DNA of 64,000 nt from Methanobacterium sp. (GCA_016222945.1 JACRPY010000004.1:434001-498000), one strand, 5' to 3'. Counted from the first letter of the stretch, positions 53,664 through 63,272 are shown. The notes: generated by a model not told the origin, from the letters alone. A program made the numbers and translations.

Positions 53664-54326
53664 ATGAAGAAAGAATACCTAATCTTAATTTCACTTTGTT
53701 TGGCCATTATTGCATTGGCTGCATCTTTATATGGGCTTTCTAAAACCCCAAACATTTCTACAAGCCCAATAACGTCATGGAATTCACAAATTATGTCTCC
53801 ACAAATCAGTGCCACGTCATTTGTGGATCCTTCAGCCAGAATAATCGGAGACGTGACTATTGGAAGTAACGTTTTCATTGGACCATTCGCATCAGTGCGT
53901 GGCGATGAAGGATCACCTATTTACATTGGTGATGGTTCAAACATCCAAGATGGTGTGATTATACATGGTCTTAAAGACCCTCGAGTAACTGTTGGGGGTA
54001 AAAATTATTCTGTCTATGTTGGAAAAGAAGTTTCAATGGCACATGGCAGTATAATTCACGGTCCTGTCTTTATTGACGACAAAAGTTTTATTGGCTTCGG
54101 TGCAGTGATATTCAAAGCAACCATAGGTAAAAATTGTGTTATACTACACAATGCTGTGGTGACAAATAATGTAAAAATAGCCGATGGTAAATATGTACCA
54201 GCAGGTGCAATAATCGACGACCAAGCAAAAGCAGATGCACTAACAGAAGTTCCAGAAACTCTCAAAGAGCTACCTCCAGACGTAGTGAAAGTCAATAAAG
54301 AACTGACAAATACATACAAACGCTAA
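53664..54326 (+). CDS. cam: Membrane-anchored gamma-class carbonic anhydrase (Cam type)
   Basis: About 220 residues. An N-terminal hydrophobic segment (about 4-24) acts as signal or anchor. The left-handed beta-helix has the hexapeptide pattern (DPSARIIGDVTIGSNVFIGP), SVRGDEGSPIYIGDGSNIQDGV and the three zinc ligands His101, His127 and His132 (VIIHG, SMAHGSIIHGP). The DEG acid of the Cam loop is kept but the second acidic loop is short. GGAGGT lies seven bases before the ATG at 53664. It interconverts CO2 and bicarbonate outside the cell, next to an exported hydrogenase. Confidence 0.88.
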   Translation: MKKEYLILISLCLAIIALAASLYGLSKTPNISTSPITSWNSQIMSPQISATSFVDPSARIIGDVTIGSNVFIGPFASVRGDEGSPIYIGDGSNIQDGVIIHGLKDPRVTVGGKNYSVYVGKEVSMAHGSIIHGPVFIDDKSFIGFGAVIFKATIGKNCVILHNAVVTNNVKIADGKYVPAGAIIDDQAKADALTEVPETLKELPPDVVKVNKELTNTYKR

Positions 54327-54400
54327 TGGGATATTAACTCAGTTTAACATGTTCCCCCCATTATTTTTTTAATGATAAATGAGTTAATAATATCCCATTA
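54324..54400 (+). terminator. Long inverted repeat after the carbonic anhydrase gene
   Basis: The left arm TAATGGGATATTAACTCA (54324-54341) pairs with 54380-54400, which is its complement with a three-base bulge. The loop is 38 bases and a T-rich run follows at 54401. It starts at the stop codon itself and closes the hydrogenase island. Confidence 0.7.
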
Positions 54401-54941
54401 GTTTTTTTGTTTTTTTATTTTTTTGGGCATGATGATCTTATTTTAATGACTTTAAAAGTGGATAAACTTCGCAAATACTGGACTTGATAATAAAAGTTCT
54501 AAAATATCTTAAATATATTCTCCAAAAAAGCCCAACATAAAGATTAAAAAAAGGGGATTTAAAAATTATTAATTAAATAAGACTTTTTTTTATAACAAAT
54601 GAATTTAAAGCATTTTATAACTGATAGTATTTGCTTAAACAGTAAATAATACCCTAATAATATGTGTTTCCATAATCTAAACTTTAAATAAATAACTAAT
54701 AAAAAAATGAATCTCAAAATTCAAGATACAATATTACTAAATTCAGTATCCTTACTTAAATTTGTTAGATATATATACATTAAACAATTAATAATATGAC
54801 TAGAATCTGAATAATATCATAATCCAAAATAAATAATATTTGGATTTCTATTTACATATAATAATTTCCATTATTAAATAATAAGTTATATATTTTTTCA
54901 AAAAAAATAGTGTTAGCAGCCATGATTTTGGTTTTGTTATT
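54401..54941. other. AT-rich gap without recognised feature
   Basis: About 540 bases between the island terminator and the PAS protein. I see several A/T runs and possible TATA boxes but no reading frame, RNA gene or repeat that I can support. Confidence 0.5.
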
Positions 54942-57488
54942 ATGCAGTATAAAAAAAAGAAAGAAAATCAAGATGTAGATAGATCTAAGAAATCAGAATA
55001 CATCTTTGTAGAACCTGATAATTTCAATGAAAAAATACATTTAAAGGAGATTTTTAAAGAATCTGAAGAGGGATATAAGTTTCCCATTAATAATTCTAAA
55101 GTTCCAATAAACATCTTCTCTGAAGATATGAAGATTTTGGATGTAAATAAAAGGCTAATTCAACTTTCAGGATATTCTAAAAAAGAGCTTTTATCCATGA
55201 AATTGAAAGATATATACCCTGAATCGGCTGAAATCTTGAGTAAAGGAATAAAAAAGATAATTGAAGCTAAAATATTTCCTATTTTAGAAGTTAATTTACA
55301 TACTAAAAAGGGGAAGATTATACCTGTTGAAATAGTTGTCACTGAACTTAAAAATTATGGTCCAAAAAGTGTTTTCCAAGGTACTGTGAGAGATAATGAT
55401 GCACTTATGCAAATAGAAAAAGCTTTAACTGATATTGAAAAAAGTTTTAGAACATTAGCTGAGACTTCCTTTGATATTATCATGCTTTTTGATCGAGAAT
55501 GCAGAAATCTTTATGTGAATCCAACAATTGAAAAGCTAAGTGGTATTCCTCCAGAGGATTTTATTGGCAAAAAGTTTGTACAACTTGGTTTATCTGATGA
55601 TTTAGTTAAACTGTATAAAGAGACTGTTTATAAAGTTTTTGAAACCAAAACCAATGATCTTATTGAATTAAAACTTCCTAAAGGTACTTGGATAGATGCT
55701 TTTTTAGTACCTGAATTTGATGAAAAAGGTGAAGTAAAGTTTGTTATAATTACTGCACGAGATATCACTGAACGTAAGCATGCAGAGGAGAGCTTAAGGG
55801 AAAGTGAAAATAAGTATCGTGGACTTGTCAATAGTAGTGTTGATGCTGTGATATCTGTTGACATGCAAATGAGGATCACTATGTGGAATCCTGCAGCAGA
55901 GAGATTATTTGGTTATAATGAAAAAGAAATACTTGGAAAAAGCTTAATGACAATTGTTCCAAAAAGCTATAAAAAAGAAAAAGAAGAAGGATTTGATGAA
56001 TATAGGAAAACTGGTGCAAGTTTTGTTATAGGAAAGACTGTAGAACTTGAAGGACTAAGAAAAGACGGAATCAAAATACCTATAGAGCTTTCAATTTCGT
56101 CAACAAGAGTGGGAGAAACAGAAATTCCTACTGCAATTATTAGAAACATCACTGAACGTAAAATGGCCGAAAAAGCTATTAAGGAGAGTGAAGAATATCA
56201 AAGAACCATTTTTTCTTCAGTCCACACTGGTATTATTGTAGTTGATGAGAAAACCCATGAAATACTTGATGTTAATCAAGTAGCAGCCGATCTCATAGGT
56301 GTTTCAAAGAAAAAAATTATGGGGAATATATGTCACAGATACATATGCCCTGCTGACGAAGGTAAATGCCCCATCAGCGACCTTGATCAAGTTGTAGATA
56401 ATTCTGAACGTGTTCTTTTAGATGTTAAAGGCAATGAAATACCCATATTAAAAACTGTGATTCCAATAAAATTAGCAGGGCGCGAATGCCTTCTTGAAAG
56501 TTTTATTGATATGACTGAACGTAAAAAAATGGAAAACGCCTTAAAACATAGCGAAGAAAGTTTCAGGGCTTTATCCGATGATTCAATTGACCTTATCATA
56601 CGTCATGATAGAGAGCACAGACACCTTTATGTAAATCCCATTGTTGAAAAGTTTACAGGTATTATGCCAGAGGACTTTATAGGTAAAACACTTTATGAAA
56701 TGAAATTTCCAAAGGATTTAGTGGAATTGTGGGAGAAAGCTATTGACAAAGTATTCAAAACAAAAAAAAATAACCACATTGAATTCGAACTCCCGAAAGG
56801 TATATGGATAGATGCATTGTTAGTGCCGGAATTTGATGAGAAAGGTGATGTAAATATTGTTTTAACTTCAGCACGTGACACTACTGAACGTAAAAAGATG
56901 GAAACCACCTTGTCACGGGAAGTTTCAATTAACAATGCTCTGGCTAAATTATCAAGAAATCTCCTGTCTCAAGCCTCAATTGATGATATTTCATATCTTG
57001 TTTTAGAACATGCCAAAGATCTAACCCAAAGCCAATATGGTTTTGTTGGATATATAAATCCTAAAACAGGTTATCTAATGGTTCCTACCCTTAAACGAGA
57101 TTTCCGGAAAGAATTCAAAAAAAAAGATAAAGAAACAATTTTTAAGGAATTTAAGGGATTGTGGGGTTGGGTGTTGAATAACAAAGAGTCAATCCTCACA
57201 AACGATCCAGCCTGGGATCCAAGATCAACTGGAACCCCTGATGACCATATCGCAATCAACAATTTTGTATCCGCTCCTGCGATGATAGAGGATAAATTAG
57301 TAGGTCAAATTGCTTTAGCTAATGCAGATCATGATTATACTAAAAAAGATCTAGAATTGGTAGAACGTTTAACAGATCTCTATGCTATTGCTATTAATCG
57401 TCAATTATTAGAAGAAAAAATTCGTGGAAGTGAAGAAAAACATAGAAAAATAGTTGAAAAATTTTTAGAAACTGTTTCAGAGGATTGA
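54942..57488 (+). CDS. Multi-PAS/GAF signalling protein without output domain
   Basis: 848 residues: about five PAS domains (approximate starts 50, 150, 285, 410 and 535; each ends in a TERK-type PAC motif such as ARDITERKHAEE or FIDMTERKKMEN) and a C-terminal GAF domain (about 660-830). The fourth PAS holds CHRYICPADEGKCPI, four cysteines or histidines that could bind metal or sense redox. There is no histidine kinase, GGDEF or other output domain; the protein ends in EEKHRKIVEKFLET, as if a further PAS had been cut off. No ribosome site precedes the ATG. Confidence 0.8.
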   Translation: MQYKKKKENQDVDRSKKSEYIFVEPDNFNEKIHLKEIFKESEEGYKFPINNSKVPINIFSEDMKILDVNKRLIQLSGYSKKELLSMKLKDIYPESAEILSKGIKKIIEAKIFPILEVNLHTKKGKIIPVEIVVTELKNYGPKSVFQGTVRDNDALMQIEKALTDIEKSFRTLAETSFDIIMLFDRECRNLYVNPTIEKLSGIPPEDFIGKKFVQLGLSDDLVKLYKETVYKVFETKTNDLIELKLPKGTWIDAFLVPEFDEKGEVKFVIITARDITERKHAEESLRESENKYRGLVNSSVDAVISVDMQMRITMWNPAAERLFGYNEKEILGKSLMTIVPKSYKKEKEEGFDEYRKTGASFVIGKTVELEGLRKDGIKIPIELSISSTRVGETEIPTAIIRNITERKMAEKAIKESEEYQRTIFSSVHTGIIVVDEKTHEILDVNQVAADLIGVSKKKIMGNICHRYICPADEGKCPISDLDQVVDNSERVLLDVKGNEIPILKTVIPIKLAGRECLLESFIDMTERKKMENALKHSEESFRALSDDSIDLIIRHDREHRHLYVNPIVEKFTGIMPEDFIGKTLYEMKFPKDLVELWEKAIDKVFKTKKNNHIEFELPKGIWIDALLVPEFDEKGDVNIVLTSARDTTERKKMETTLSREVSINNALAKLSRNLLSQASIDDISYLVLEHAKDLTQSQYGFVGYINPKTGYLMVPTLKRDFRKEFKKKDKETIFKEFKGLWGWVLNNKESILTNDPAWDPRSTGTPDDHIAINNFVSAPAMIEDKLVGQIALANADHDYTKKDLELVERLTDLYAIAINRQLLEEKIRGSEEKHRKIVEKFLETVSED

Positions 57489-57559
57489 GCAAAACCAAAA
57501 ATCTAAGAGTATATTCCAAATATTTTTTTTGTTTTTTTGATAATCCTTCTTTAAAATAA

Positions 57560-59743
57560 TTATTTTCCAAGCATTGCAATTTCTTCTGCGAATGTTCCCA
57601 GAACCTTTTTAGATAATCCCTCTACAAATTTAAGGGATCCTGCACATTCATGTCCTCCACCATCTATTCCTGCTTCTGGAATTTCTCCATCAAGTTTTAT
57701 AATTATTGTGTTTAAATTGAATCCAAACATTTCATTTACAGCATCTGTAGCCCTTATTACTCCAAAATCAGGCCCGTAAGAAAGAGTTACTATTGGGGTT
57801 TCTTCACCATATTTTTTAACCATTGTATCATGCACATAACCTGTGGTTTTACCTGGTGCAGGATATGTGAATTTAAAAGCAAATTTTTCAACATCTAACA
57901 CGTTAAATATCACACCATTTGGTAATTTCTGGGTTTTAAGGTTAGGAAGAGCAGCTCTAAGCTGGTTTTTAACTCTCTTTTGAGATTCCTTGTAAAGTGC
58001 TTCAATGAGTTTTGAATGTTTATCCCGGTTTCCAATGCCAAGAATTGTGTCCATTATTCCCCTACCATTCATAAATCTCAGATAAAACGCTTCAAAGTCT
58101 ACACATGTGGCTATTTTTTCAAGATCTTCCCTATCGTAACCTTTAAAATCTGAAATTTCTATATATTTTTGAGCTTCATCAGAGCTTGCATGATCACCTA
58201 CAGCTGCAATTCCAGGTAAATGCATTAATTGCTCTTTAACTTCAGGATTTATCATTTTTGCAACTTCAAATGCAAGTGCACCTGCTGTTATTTCTGAATT
58301 ACCACCTACAAGATAAGGATTTACATGCACATCCACATAATCGTCTACAACCACTCTTTCATCAACTACTTCGCCAGGATAATGATGATCTATAACTACA
58401 ATTTCTATATCATAAATTTTAGCTTTTATAAGAGCTAAAACATCCTCCTCTGTTGATCCATTGTCTAATAAAACTATTAATGGTAATTTTTGACCGTGTC
58501 TTTCCCTATCTTCAAGTGCAAATGATAAATCTTTTACAACATCCTCAATTTCATAGAATGGTGCTTTACTTGGCGCTCTTTTAAAAAAATGCCATTCAGC
58601 ATCACTTCCAGGATTTATATCTCTTATAAGAGGTACTACTGCTTTTTCTATGGCTACTCCTGCACATATTCCATCTGCATCTGCATGGTGTCTTACCAGA
58701 ACTGATCTTCCATCAAAAATAGCCCTTCTTATGGCTTTTGCAGCTAATCTCATCCTTTCTTGAAGTTTATTAAGGACTTCACTTTCAATCATTAGCTCTG
58801 TGGTTTCAGGTTCTGCTTTTTTGTCTATTGCTTCATCAATTAATCTTCTTGCATCAATTGATTCTTTTCCATGCAGTTTTTCAATAGATTCTGATTCTAT
58901 CTGTATTTTTCCACTGTGAATATTCACTTCACCGAGGACTTCCACTATGTTTCCGATGCTTATATGTGGATATACTCTGATTCCAGGTTCATCAAAGGCT
59001 GCAGCCCATGTTGTAGATGTTTCATCTGATATTGTGAATATGGTTGGTCCTGAAGTCTGTTGAATTTGAATTACTTCCCCTACAATTCTAACAGTTCTTT
59101 TAACATAGTTTGTAGTTATTTCACCTATAAGGCTCCTTGCAATGTTTTTTCTAAGCTTAACTAACTCATATTCTCCTTTTATATTTGATTTAACAAGGTC
59201 AACTTCATCTTTCCCGCCTTTACCTTTTTTAATGTCTATTACTTTAACTAAAAGGTCATCGCCAACATCATATCCTAGCATTCGACCTCTAAGTAATCCA
59301 AATAATTTTTTTGAAAGGCTTACAAATATTCCCCAGTCTTCAACCCTTGTGACTTTTCCTTTATAATCTGCACCTCGTTCAAGATCGTTTATATCACATG
59401 CTGGGTGCAAAATATAGACTTTGTTTTGAACTTCACAGTCTTTGCAGTAGTCTCCTGATTCTATTTTCTTACCGCATTTTTTGCACTGGTTCATTTCACC
59501 TTTTCCTTCACATACAACACATTTTTCAGTGACTTCTATTTCGCCTTTTCCTTTACATACACCACATGGAACTTCTTGTTCTTCATTTAAATCAAATCGT
59601 TCCATTGCACCGCTTGAAATGCCTTTAACATGTTTTTTTACATCTACCTGGTCTTTAAAGCAACTTCCATGGCATGCTTCGCAAATTTTATAACTTATGA
59701 CTTTATGTCCCTTTCCTTTACATTCTAAACAAATTTTATTCAT
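57560..59743 (-). CDS. RecJ-like DHH phosphoesterase with DnaJ-type zinc fingers, S1 and OB domains
   Basis: About 727 residues. Order: CxxCxGxG zinc-finger repeats (1-110; CLECKGKG, CGVCKGKG, CVVCEGKG), an S1 RNA-binding domain (about 125-195; YKGKVTRVEDWGIFVSL), an OB fold (about 215-290) and a DHH/DHHA1 phosphoesterase (from about 340) with HHADADGICAG, VVIDHH and GGGHECAG. It is an archaeal RecJ-type nuclease for DNA or RNA ends. I chose the ATG at 59743 with GAGG upstream. Confidence 0.87.
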   Translation of the reverse strand: MNKICLECKGKGHKVISYKICEACHGSCFKDQVDVKKHVKGISSGAMERFDLNEEQEVPCGVCKGKGEIEVTEKCVVCEGKGEMNQCKKCGKKIESGDYCKDCEVQNKVYILHPACDINDLERGADYKGKVTRVEDWGIFVSLSKKLFGLLRGRMLGYDVGDDLLVKVIDIKKGKGGKDEVDLVKSNIKGEYELVKLRKNIARSLIGEITTNYVKRTVRIVGEVIQIQQTSGPTIFTISDETSTTWAAAFDEPGIRVYPHISIGNIVEVLGEVNIHSGKIQIESESIEKLHGKESIDARRLIDEAIDKKAEPETTELMIESEVLNKLQERMRLAAKAIRRAIFDGRSVLVRHHADADGICAGVAIEKAVVPLIRDINPGSDAEWHFFKRAPSKAPFYEIEDVVKDLSFALEDRERHGQKLPLIVLLDNGSTEEDVLALIKAKIYDIEIVVIDHHYPGEVVDERVVVDDYVDVHVNPYLVGGNSEITAGALAFEVAKMINPEVKEQLMHLPGIAAVGDHASSDEAQKYIEISDFKGYDREDLEKIATCVDFEAFYLRFMNGRGIMDTILGIGNRDKHSKLIEALYKESQKRVKNQLRAALPNLKTQKLPNGVIFNVLDVEKFAFKFTYPAPGKTTGYVHDTMVKKYGEETPIVTLSYGPDFGVIRATDAVNEMFGFNLNTIIIKLDGEIPEAGIDGGGHECAGSLKFVEGLSKKVLGTFAEEIAMLGK

Positions 59744-59768
59744 AATATACCTCAAATTTTTCGAATTT

Positions 59769-59802
59769 GGGTTCAGAAAATACTATGTATTTTCTTCAAC
59801 TC
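59769..59802. repeat. REP-like palindromic element before the RecJ-like gene
   Basis: The stem GAAAATAC-TAT-GTATTTTC spans 59776-59794. The flanks GGGTTCA and TTCAACTC match those of the element at 24661-24718. It lies 26 bases upstream of the start codon. Confidence 0.6.
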
Positions 59803-59854
59803 AAAAATAAGAATTATCTAATAATTTATCAATTATTTATCTTTTATTTATATT

Positions 59855-60346
59855 TCATTTAAATTTAGTTGGGTTCTGCTTTACTATACTGTTCTTTTTA
59901 TCCTTATATTCCATTGCTTTGTCCATAAACTGATTTGCAAGCTGCACATGAGGGTTACCAGTGTTATTATTCTTTTGCTGGAAATAGGGAATAGCTTGCT
60001 TTAATTCTAATGTAGCATTAAGCTTTGAATCTATTTCTACCATCAAATTTTGCATATAACCTACAAAAACCGTATCTTTAGTGGCTTGAGCATAATTTAA
60101 AGCTTCTTGTGCTGAATTTTTTGATGAATTAAATTCTGTAATTGCATTATTACAGTTTGTGGTCGCACTATCTAATGAATATTTATTTAAATCTGATGCT
60201 GCATTGTTGTAATAATCGTCTCCTTTTTTAAGATGGTCATTGATTGTTGAGGAAAGTCCATTTATTTTACTTAAATCTGATTGAATACATCCAGATAAAG
60301 CTACAACAAGCATGATTAGAATTAAAGGGATAACTGTGTTTTTCAT
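59855..60346 (-). CDS. Lipoprotein, unknown function
   Basis: About 163 residues. A lipoprotein signal ends in the lipobox ALSGC. The rest is mostly helical with regular Ala, Asn and Gln, like a coiled four-helix bundle. No family is recognised. I chose the ATG at 60346; a GTG three codons earlier overlaps the probable ribosome site GTGA. It stands alone between the RecJ-like gene and the sensor kinase. Confidence 0.7.
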   Translation of the reverse strand: MKNTVIPLILIMLVVALSGCIQSDLSKINGLSSTINDHLKKGDDYYNNAASDLNKYSLDSATTNCNNAITEFNSSKNSAQEALNYAQATKDTVFVGYMQNLMVEIDSKLNATLELKQAIPYFQQKNNNTGNPHVQLANQFMDKAMEYKDKKNSIVKQNPTKFK

Positions 60347-60417
60347 ATTTTTCACGTGAACATTGATTAATAAACATCTAATTTTAACACTTTAAAATCT
60401 TATGATTTTAAATGTTT

Positions 60418-60434
60418 GGAAACCTACGGTTTCC
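60418..60434. repeat. REP-like palindromic element
   Basis: The perfect stem GGAAACC-TAC-GGTTTCC spans 60418-60434 and CTCAAC follows. It shares the TAC loop and flank with the element at 24678. It lies between the lipoprotein start and the kinase stop. Confidence 0.6.
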
Positions 60435-60541
60435 TCAACTTTAAAATGTTATCTTTAATTTATTATATAATTAATTTAAGTTATAGCTTTATAAAATTAG
60501 ATATTAATATTTATCAAGTTAAATATTCATTTTATTTTTGA

Positions 60542-62059
60542 TTATTTAACTTTATTACCAGTATTAAATGTTATTTTAAATTTTGTACCCTTATTTTTTA
60601 CCATTTCTATGTTACCATGTATTTGATCTGTTAGGGCCATAACTAAATGCAAACCAAGTGATTTCGTGTTTTTATAGTCAATATCCTCTGGAAATCCAAT
60701 ACCATCGTCACTGACAGTTAAAACATATGAATCATCCCCATTGGAATGTAAATCAACAGTTATAGTACCTTTTTTTCCATTAGGGAATGCATGTTTTATA
60801 GAATTAGTTACAATCTCATTAATGATAAGGCCACATGGAATTGCCGTGCTAACATCGAAGGATATATTATCTGCACTAACCTGAGGAAGTATAATCCCTC
60901 TAGTAATTCCATATGAACGGAAAAGGTCATTTATAAGGCTTTTTATGTATTCTTCAAAATCAATTACCGATAAATCTTCTGATTGGTACAGTTTTTCATG
61001 GACAAGAGACATTGTTTTTACACGGTTTTGACTGTCTCTAAAAAGCTCAAATGTCTTTTTATCATCTATATACCTTGATTGCAGTCTAAGTAAGCTTGAA
61101 ACTATTTGCATGTTATTTTTAACTCTGTGATGTATTTCTTTAAGTAGTACTTCCTTTTCTTCCAGTGATTTTTTTATTTTTTCTTCTGCAATTTTATGTT
61201 GGGCTTCAATTTTAATATTGTGAAGTGCAAATCCAATATCTTCAACTAACTTACCCAGTAATGTTACTTCATTACTATCAAAAGGTTCTTTATGTTCAGA
61301 ACAGATGTTTAGAACCCCATAAATTTTAACTCCTGAAAATATAGGTAAAGCAATGTAAGAAGTATTGCAATCATTTATATCGCCCTTATCATTAGATTCT
61401 TGGTGAGCATTATCCGCAGTGCTAGGATTGACTTGAGTTTTACCTGTTTTTATTGCCATTTCAATTGGAGTTTCTCCTGTAACTGGATTATTCCCTGTAA
61501 CATTAAAAAATTTTAGATTATCCTCACTAATACCTTCTGATGCTACAGGTTTTAGTTTAAAACTATTTTTTTCAACTTTACCAATCCATACGTAATGGAA
61601 ATCTCTTGTTTTAAATAAAATTTCGCATACTTTCTTTAAAAGAGTTTCTGGATCTTTTTCTTTCACTATAAGTTGATTAATATTACTTATTGATATCAAA
61701 ATTGAATTTAAATGCAGTATTTTTTCTTCTGCCCTTTCACGTTCTATTATTTCTATTTTTAATTGTTTATTCTTATTTGAAAGTTTTGTTATTTGAGTTT
61801 TAACTTGTCCCCAACTTCTGTATAATCCGTAAATAATCAGTATGTATGCAATTATTCTAATTATGACCAGATATTGTTCTAATGGACCTTTTAGACCTAC
61901 TAAAAAGAAAAAATGAGAAATTCCAAATAGCAAGAAGGCTAAGGCAATATAAAGTGCAATTAAATTTTTATTTATTTTATAAGTTGCAAATCCAATTACA
62001 ACAATGATTAAACTAAGTATTAGATTTGCTAAATATATCGGATCCAACACCAGCGGCAT
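60542..62059 (-). CDS. Membrane sensor histidine kinase (GAF, HisKA_2)
   Basis: About 505 residues. Three N-terminal helices (5-85), a short coiled coil, a GAF domain (about 130-290), the HisKA_2 phosphoacceptor EIHHRVKNNMQIVSSLLRLQ (His near 312) and an HATPase domain with NEIVTNSIKHAF, DDGIGFP and LGLHLV. This kinase type is common in methanogens. No response regulator is adjacent. The ATG at 62059 is preferred to a TTG at 62074. The PAS/GAF protein at 54942, which lacks an output, lies 3 kb away and could be a partner. Confidence 0.87.
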   Translation of the reverse strand: MPLVLDPIYLANLILSLIIVVIGFATYKINKNLIALYIALAFLLFGISHFFFLVGLKGPLEQYLVIIRIIAYILIIYGLYRSWGQVKTQITKLSNKNKQLKIEIIERERAEEKILHLNSILISISNINQLIVKEKDPETLLKKVCEILFKTRDFHYVWIGKVEKNSFKLKPVASEGISEDNLKFFNVTGNNPVTGETPIEMAIKTGKTQVNPSTADNAHQESNDKGDINDCNTSYIALPIFSGVKIYGVLNICSEHKEPFDSNEVTLLGKLVEDIGFALHNIKIEAQHKIAEEKIKKSLEEKEVLLKEIHHRVKNNMQIVSSLLRLQSRYIDDKKTFELFRDSQNRVKTMSLVHEKLYQSEDLSVIDFEEYIKSLINDLFRSYGITRGIILPQVSADNISFDVSTAIPCGLIINEIVTNSIKHAFPNGKKGTITVDLHSNGDDSYVLTVSDDGIGFPEDIDYKNTKSLGLHLVMALTDQIHGNIEMVKNKGTKFKITFNTGNKVK

Positions 62060-62150
62060 TCCATTCCCTTCCAAATCTACACTTAATTATTTATGCTTAT
62101 ATAATAAATTTTTATCCATAAAATTTCGTAAAATAATTCTGAGAGTTTTT

Positions 62151-62495
62151 CTAATTAATTAAACTTTTAAATAATCCTTTTTTACTTCCAGATACATTAT
62201 CTGTTCCTGTTTCCAGTTTTTCAATATATTCTTCCTGTAATCTTAATTTCACTTGCAGTTCGTTGATCTGGGCTTTTAATTGATTTCTTTCATTTTTCAG
62301 CGTTTTCAAGATGGCCTTTAGTTTTTCAAAGTCATTTTTACGAGTGATTTTCACGAATTCATCAACTTCAAAAGGATTATTCCTATCTAAATGGATTAAA
62401 TATTTATCATGTACTATTTGGCGTTGCCTCATCTTTTTATCCATTATTACTGTGATATCCTTACATTTACGAACCCTTGCATCTACAACATCCAA
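62151..62495 (-). CDS. Small coiled-coil protein, unknown function
   Basis: About 114 residues. The N-terminal half is mixed, with IHLDRNNPFEVDEFVKI; the C-terminal half is a coiled coil (LKTLKNERNQLKAQINELQVKLRLQEEYIEKLE). I chose the TTG at 62495 because AGGTGA lies five bases upstream; the ATG-less extension to 62519 would include that site. No family is recognised. It lies 91 bases upstream of the sensor kinase on the same strand. Confidence 0.6.
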   Translation of the reverse strand: MDVVDARVRKCKDITVIMDKKMRQRQIVHDKYLIHLDRNNPFEVDEFVKITRKNDFEKLKAILKTLKNERNQLKAQINELQVKLRLQEEYIEKLETGTDNVSGSKKGLFKSLIN

Positions 62496-62604
62496 TTTAA
62501 TCACCTGACTATATATCAAGTGAATTAATGTTATAACTGGATTGTTAGAGCATCAGAAAAGTAATGATTCAAAATATAAAATAATAAAAAATAAACAATC
62601 TTAA

Positions 62605-63036
62605 AAAATTAGCTATTGTGCAGTAAAGATTATTACCTGTATACGTGAACATATCTGTGGAGCTGATATTATGATAAAATATGTAGATTTTAAAGTATTA
62701 AGTAAAACAAAGCATTTTGCCACAGATATTCTTTTTAGATATAAAGACGACAAAGTTACTAAATAAAAACATGACTTTATTAAGCCAAAACTAAATTCAT
62801 TTAATTTAGAAATTGATACAGACCATTCCATGACCATAGAAACAGATTATAATAAATCCACAGAATAATTAATAGTTGGGCTAATAATTACATTCCCTGA
62901 TCATCGTCCATCCACACGTACTCCTAAAGAGGAGTCTTTAGAAAAAGCTAAGATATTGGAAAAATATAAAAACTTATTCTTAGAGTTTTACAGCCATTTA
63001 GAACAGCAATTCACTTTAAATAAAAAAATAAAATTA
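62605..63036 (+). pseudogene. Decayed gene with two in-frame TAA stops
   Basis: One plus-strand frame runs for about 145 codons with protein-like composition but is broken by TAA at 62764-62766 and 62866-62868. Pieces include KTKHFATDILFRYKDDK, then SFNLEIDTDHSMTIETDY, then TFPDHRPSTRTPKEESLEKA. The only good ATG is at 62671. No family is recognised. Both stops are TAA, so pyrrolysine read-through (TAG) does not apply. Confidence 0.6.
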
Positions 63037-63037
63037 G

Positions 63038-63169
63038 TTAGCTCTCTGATATATTCCTCCTTCCACATGCGGGGCAGTCCCAAAACTTTTCTTTAGTTCC
63101 TAAAGCTTCGATTACGTTTACACGCCCTATATGGTGGCATAATTCGCATTCTCTTTTTTCTTCAGCCAT
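63038..63169 (-). CDS. Zinc-ribbon microprotein
   Basis: 43 residues. Two knuckles, CELC followed by HH, and CPAC, bracket a short beta segment, as in small rubredoxin-like or zinc-ribbon proteins. A strong GGGAGGAT lies before the ATG. It stands beside the decayed gene and 100 bases from the gene at 63273. It may bind zinc or iron and act as a nucleic-acid or protein adaptor. The precise role is unknown. Confidence 0.75.
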   Translation of the reverse strand: MAEEKRECELCHHIGRVNVIEALGTKEKFWDCPACGRRNISES

Positions 63170-63272
63170 GTTTTATCCTCCCCCCTATTTAATTTAATAT
63201 TTTTTGTAATTCCGCTCACTATAATCTCCCATAATATTTGTATTGTATAAAAAAAGTTAATAAAAATTTTAT

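Noticed and set aside
62605..63036. Recoding of stop codons as an amino acid
   Set aside because: Both stops are TAA; pyrrolysine uses TAG, and no structure supports read-through. Decay is simpler.
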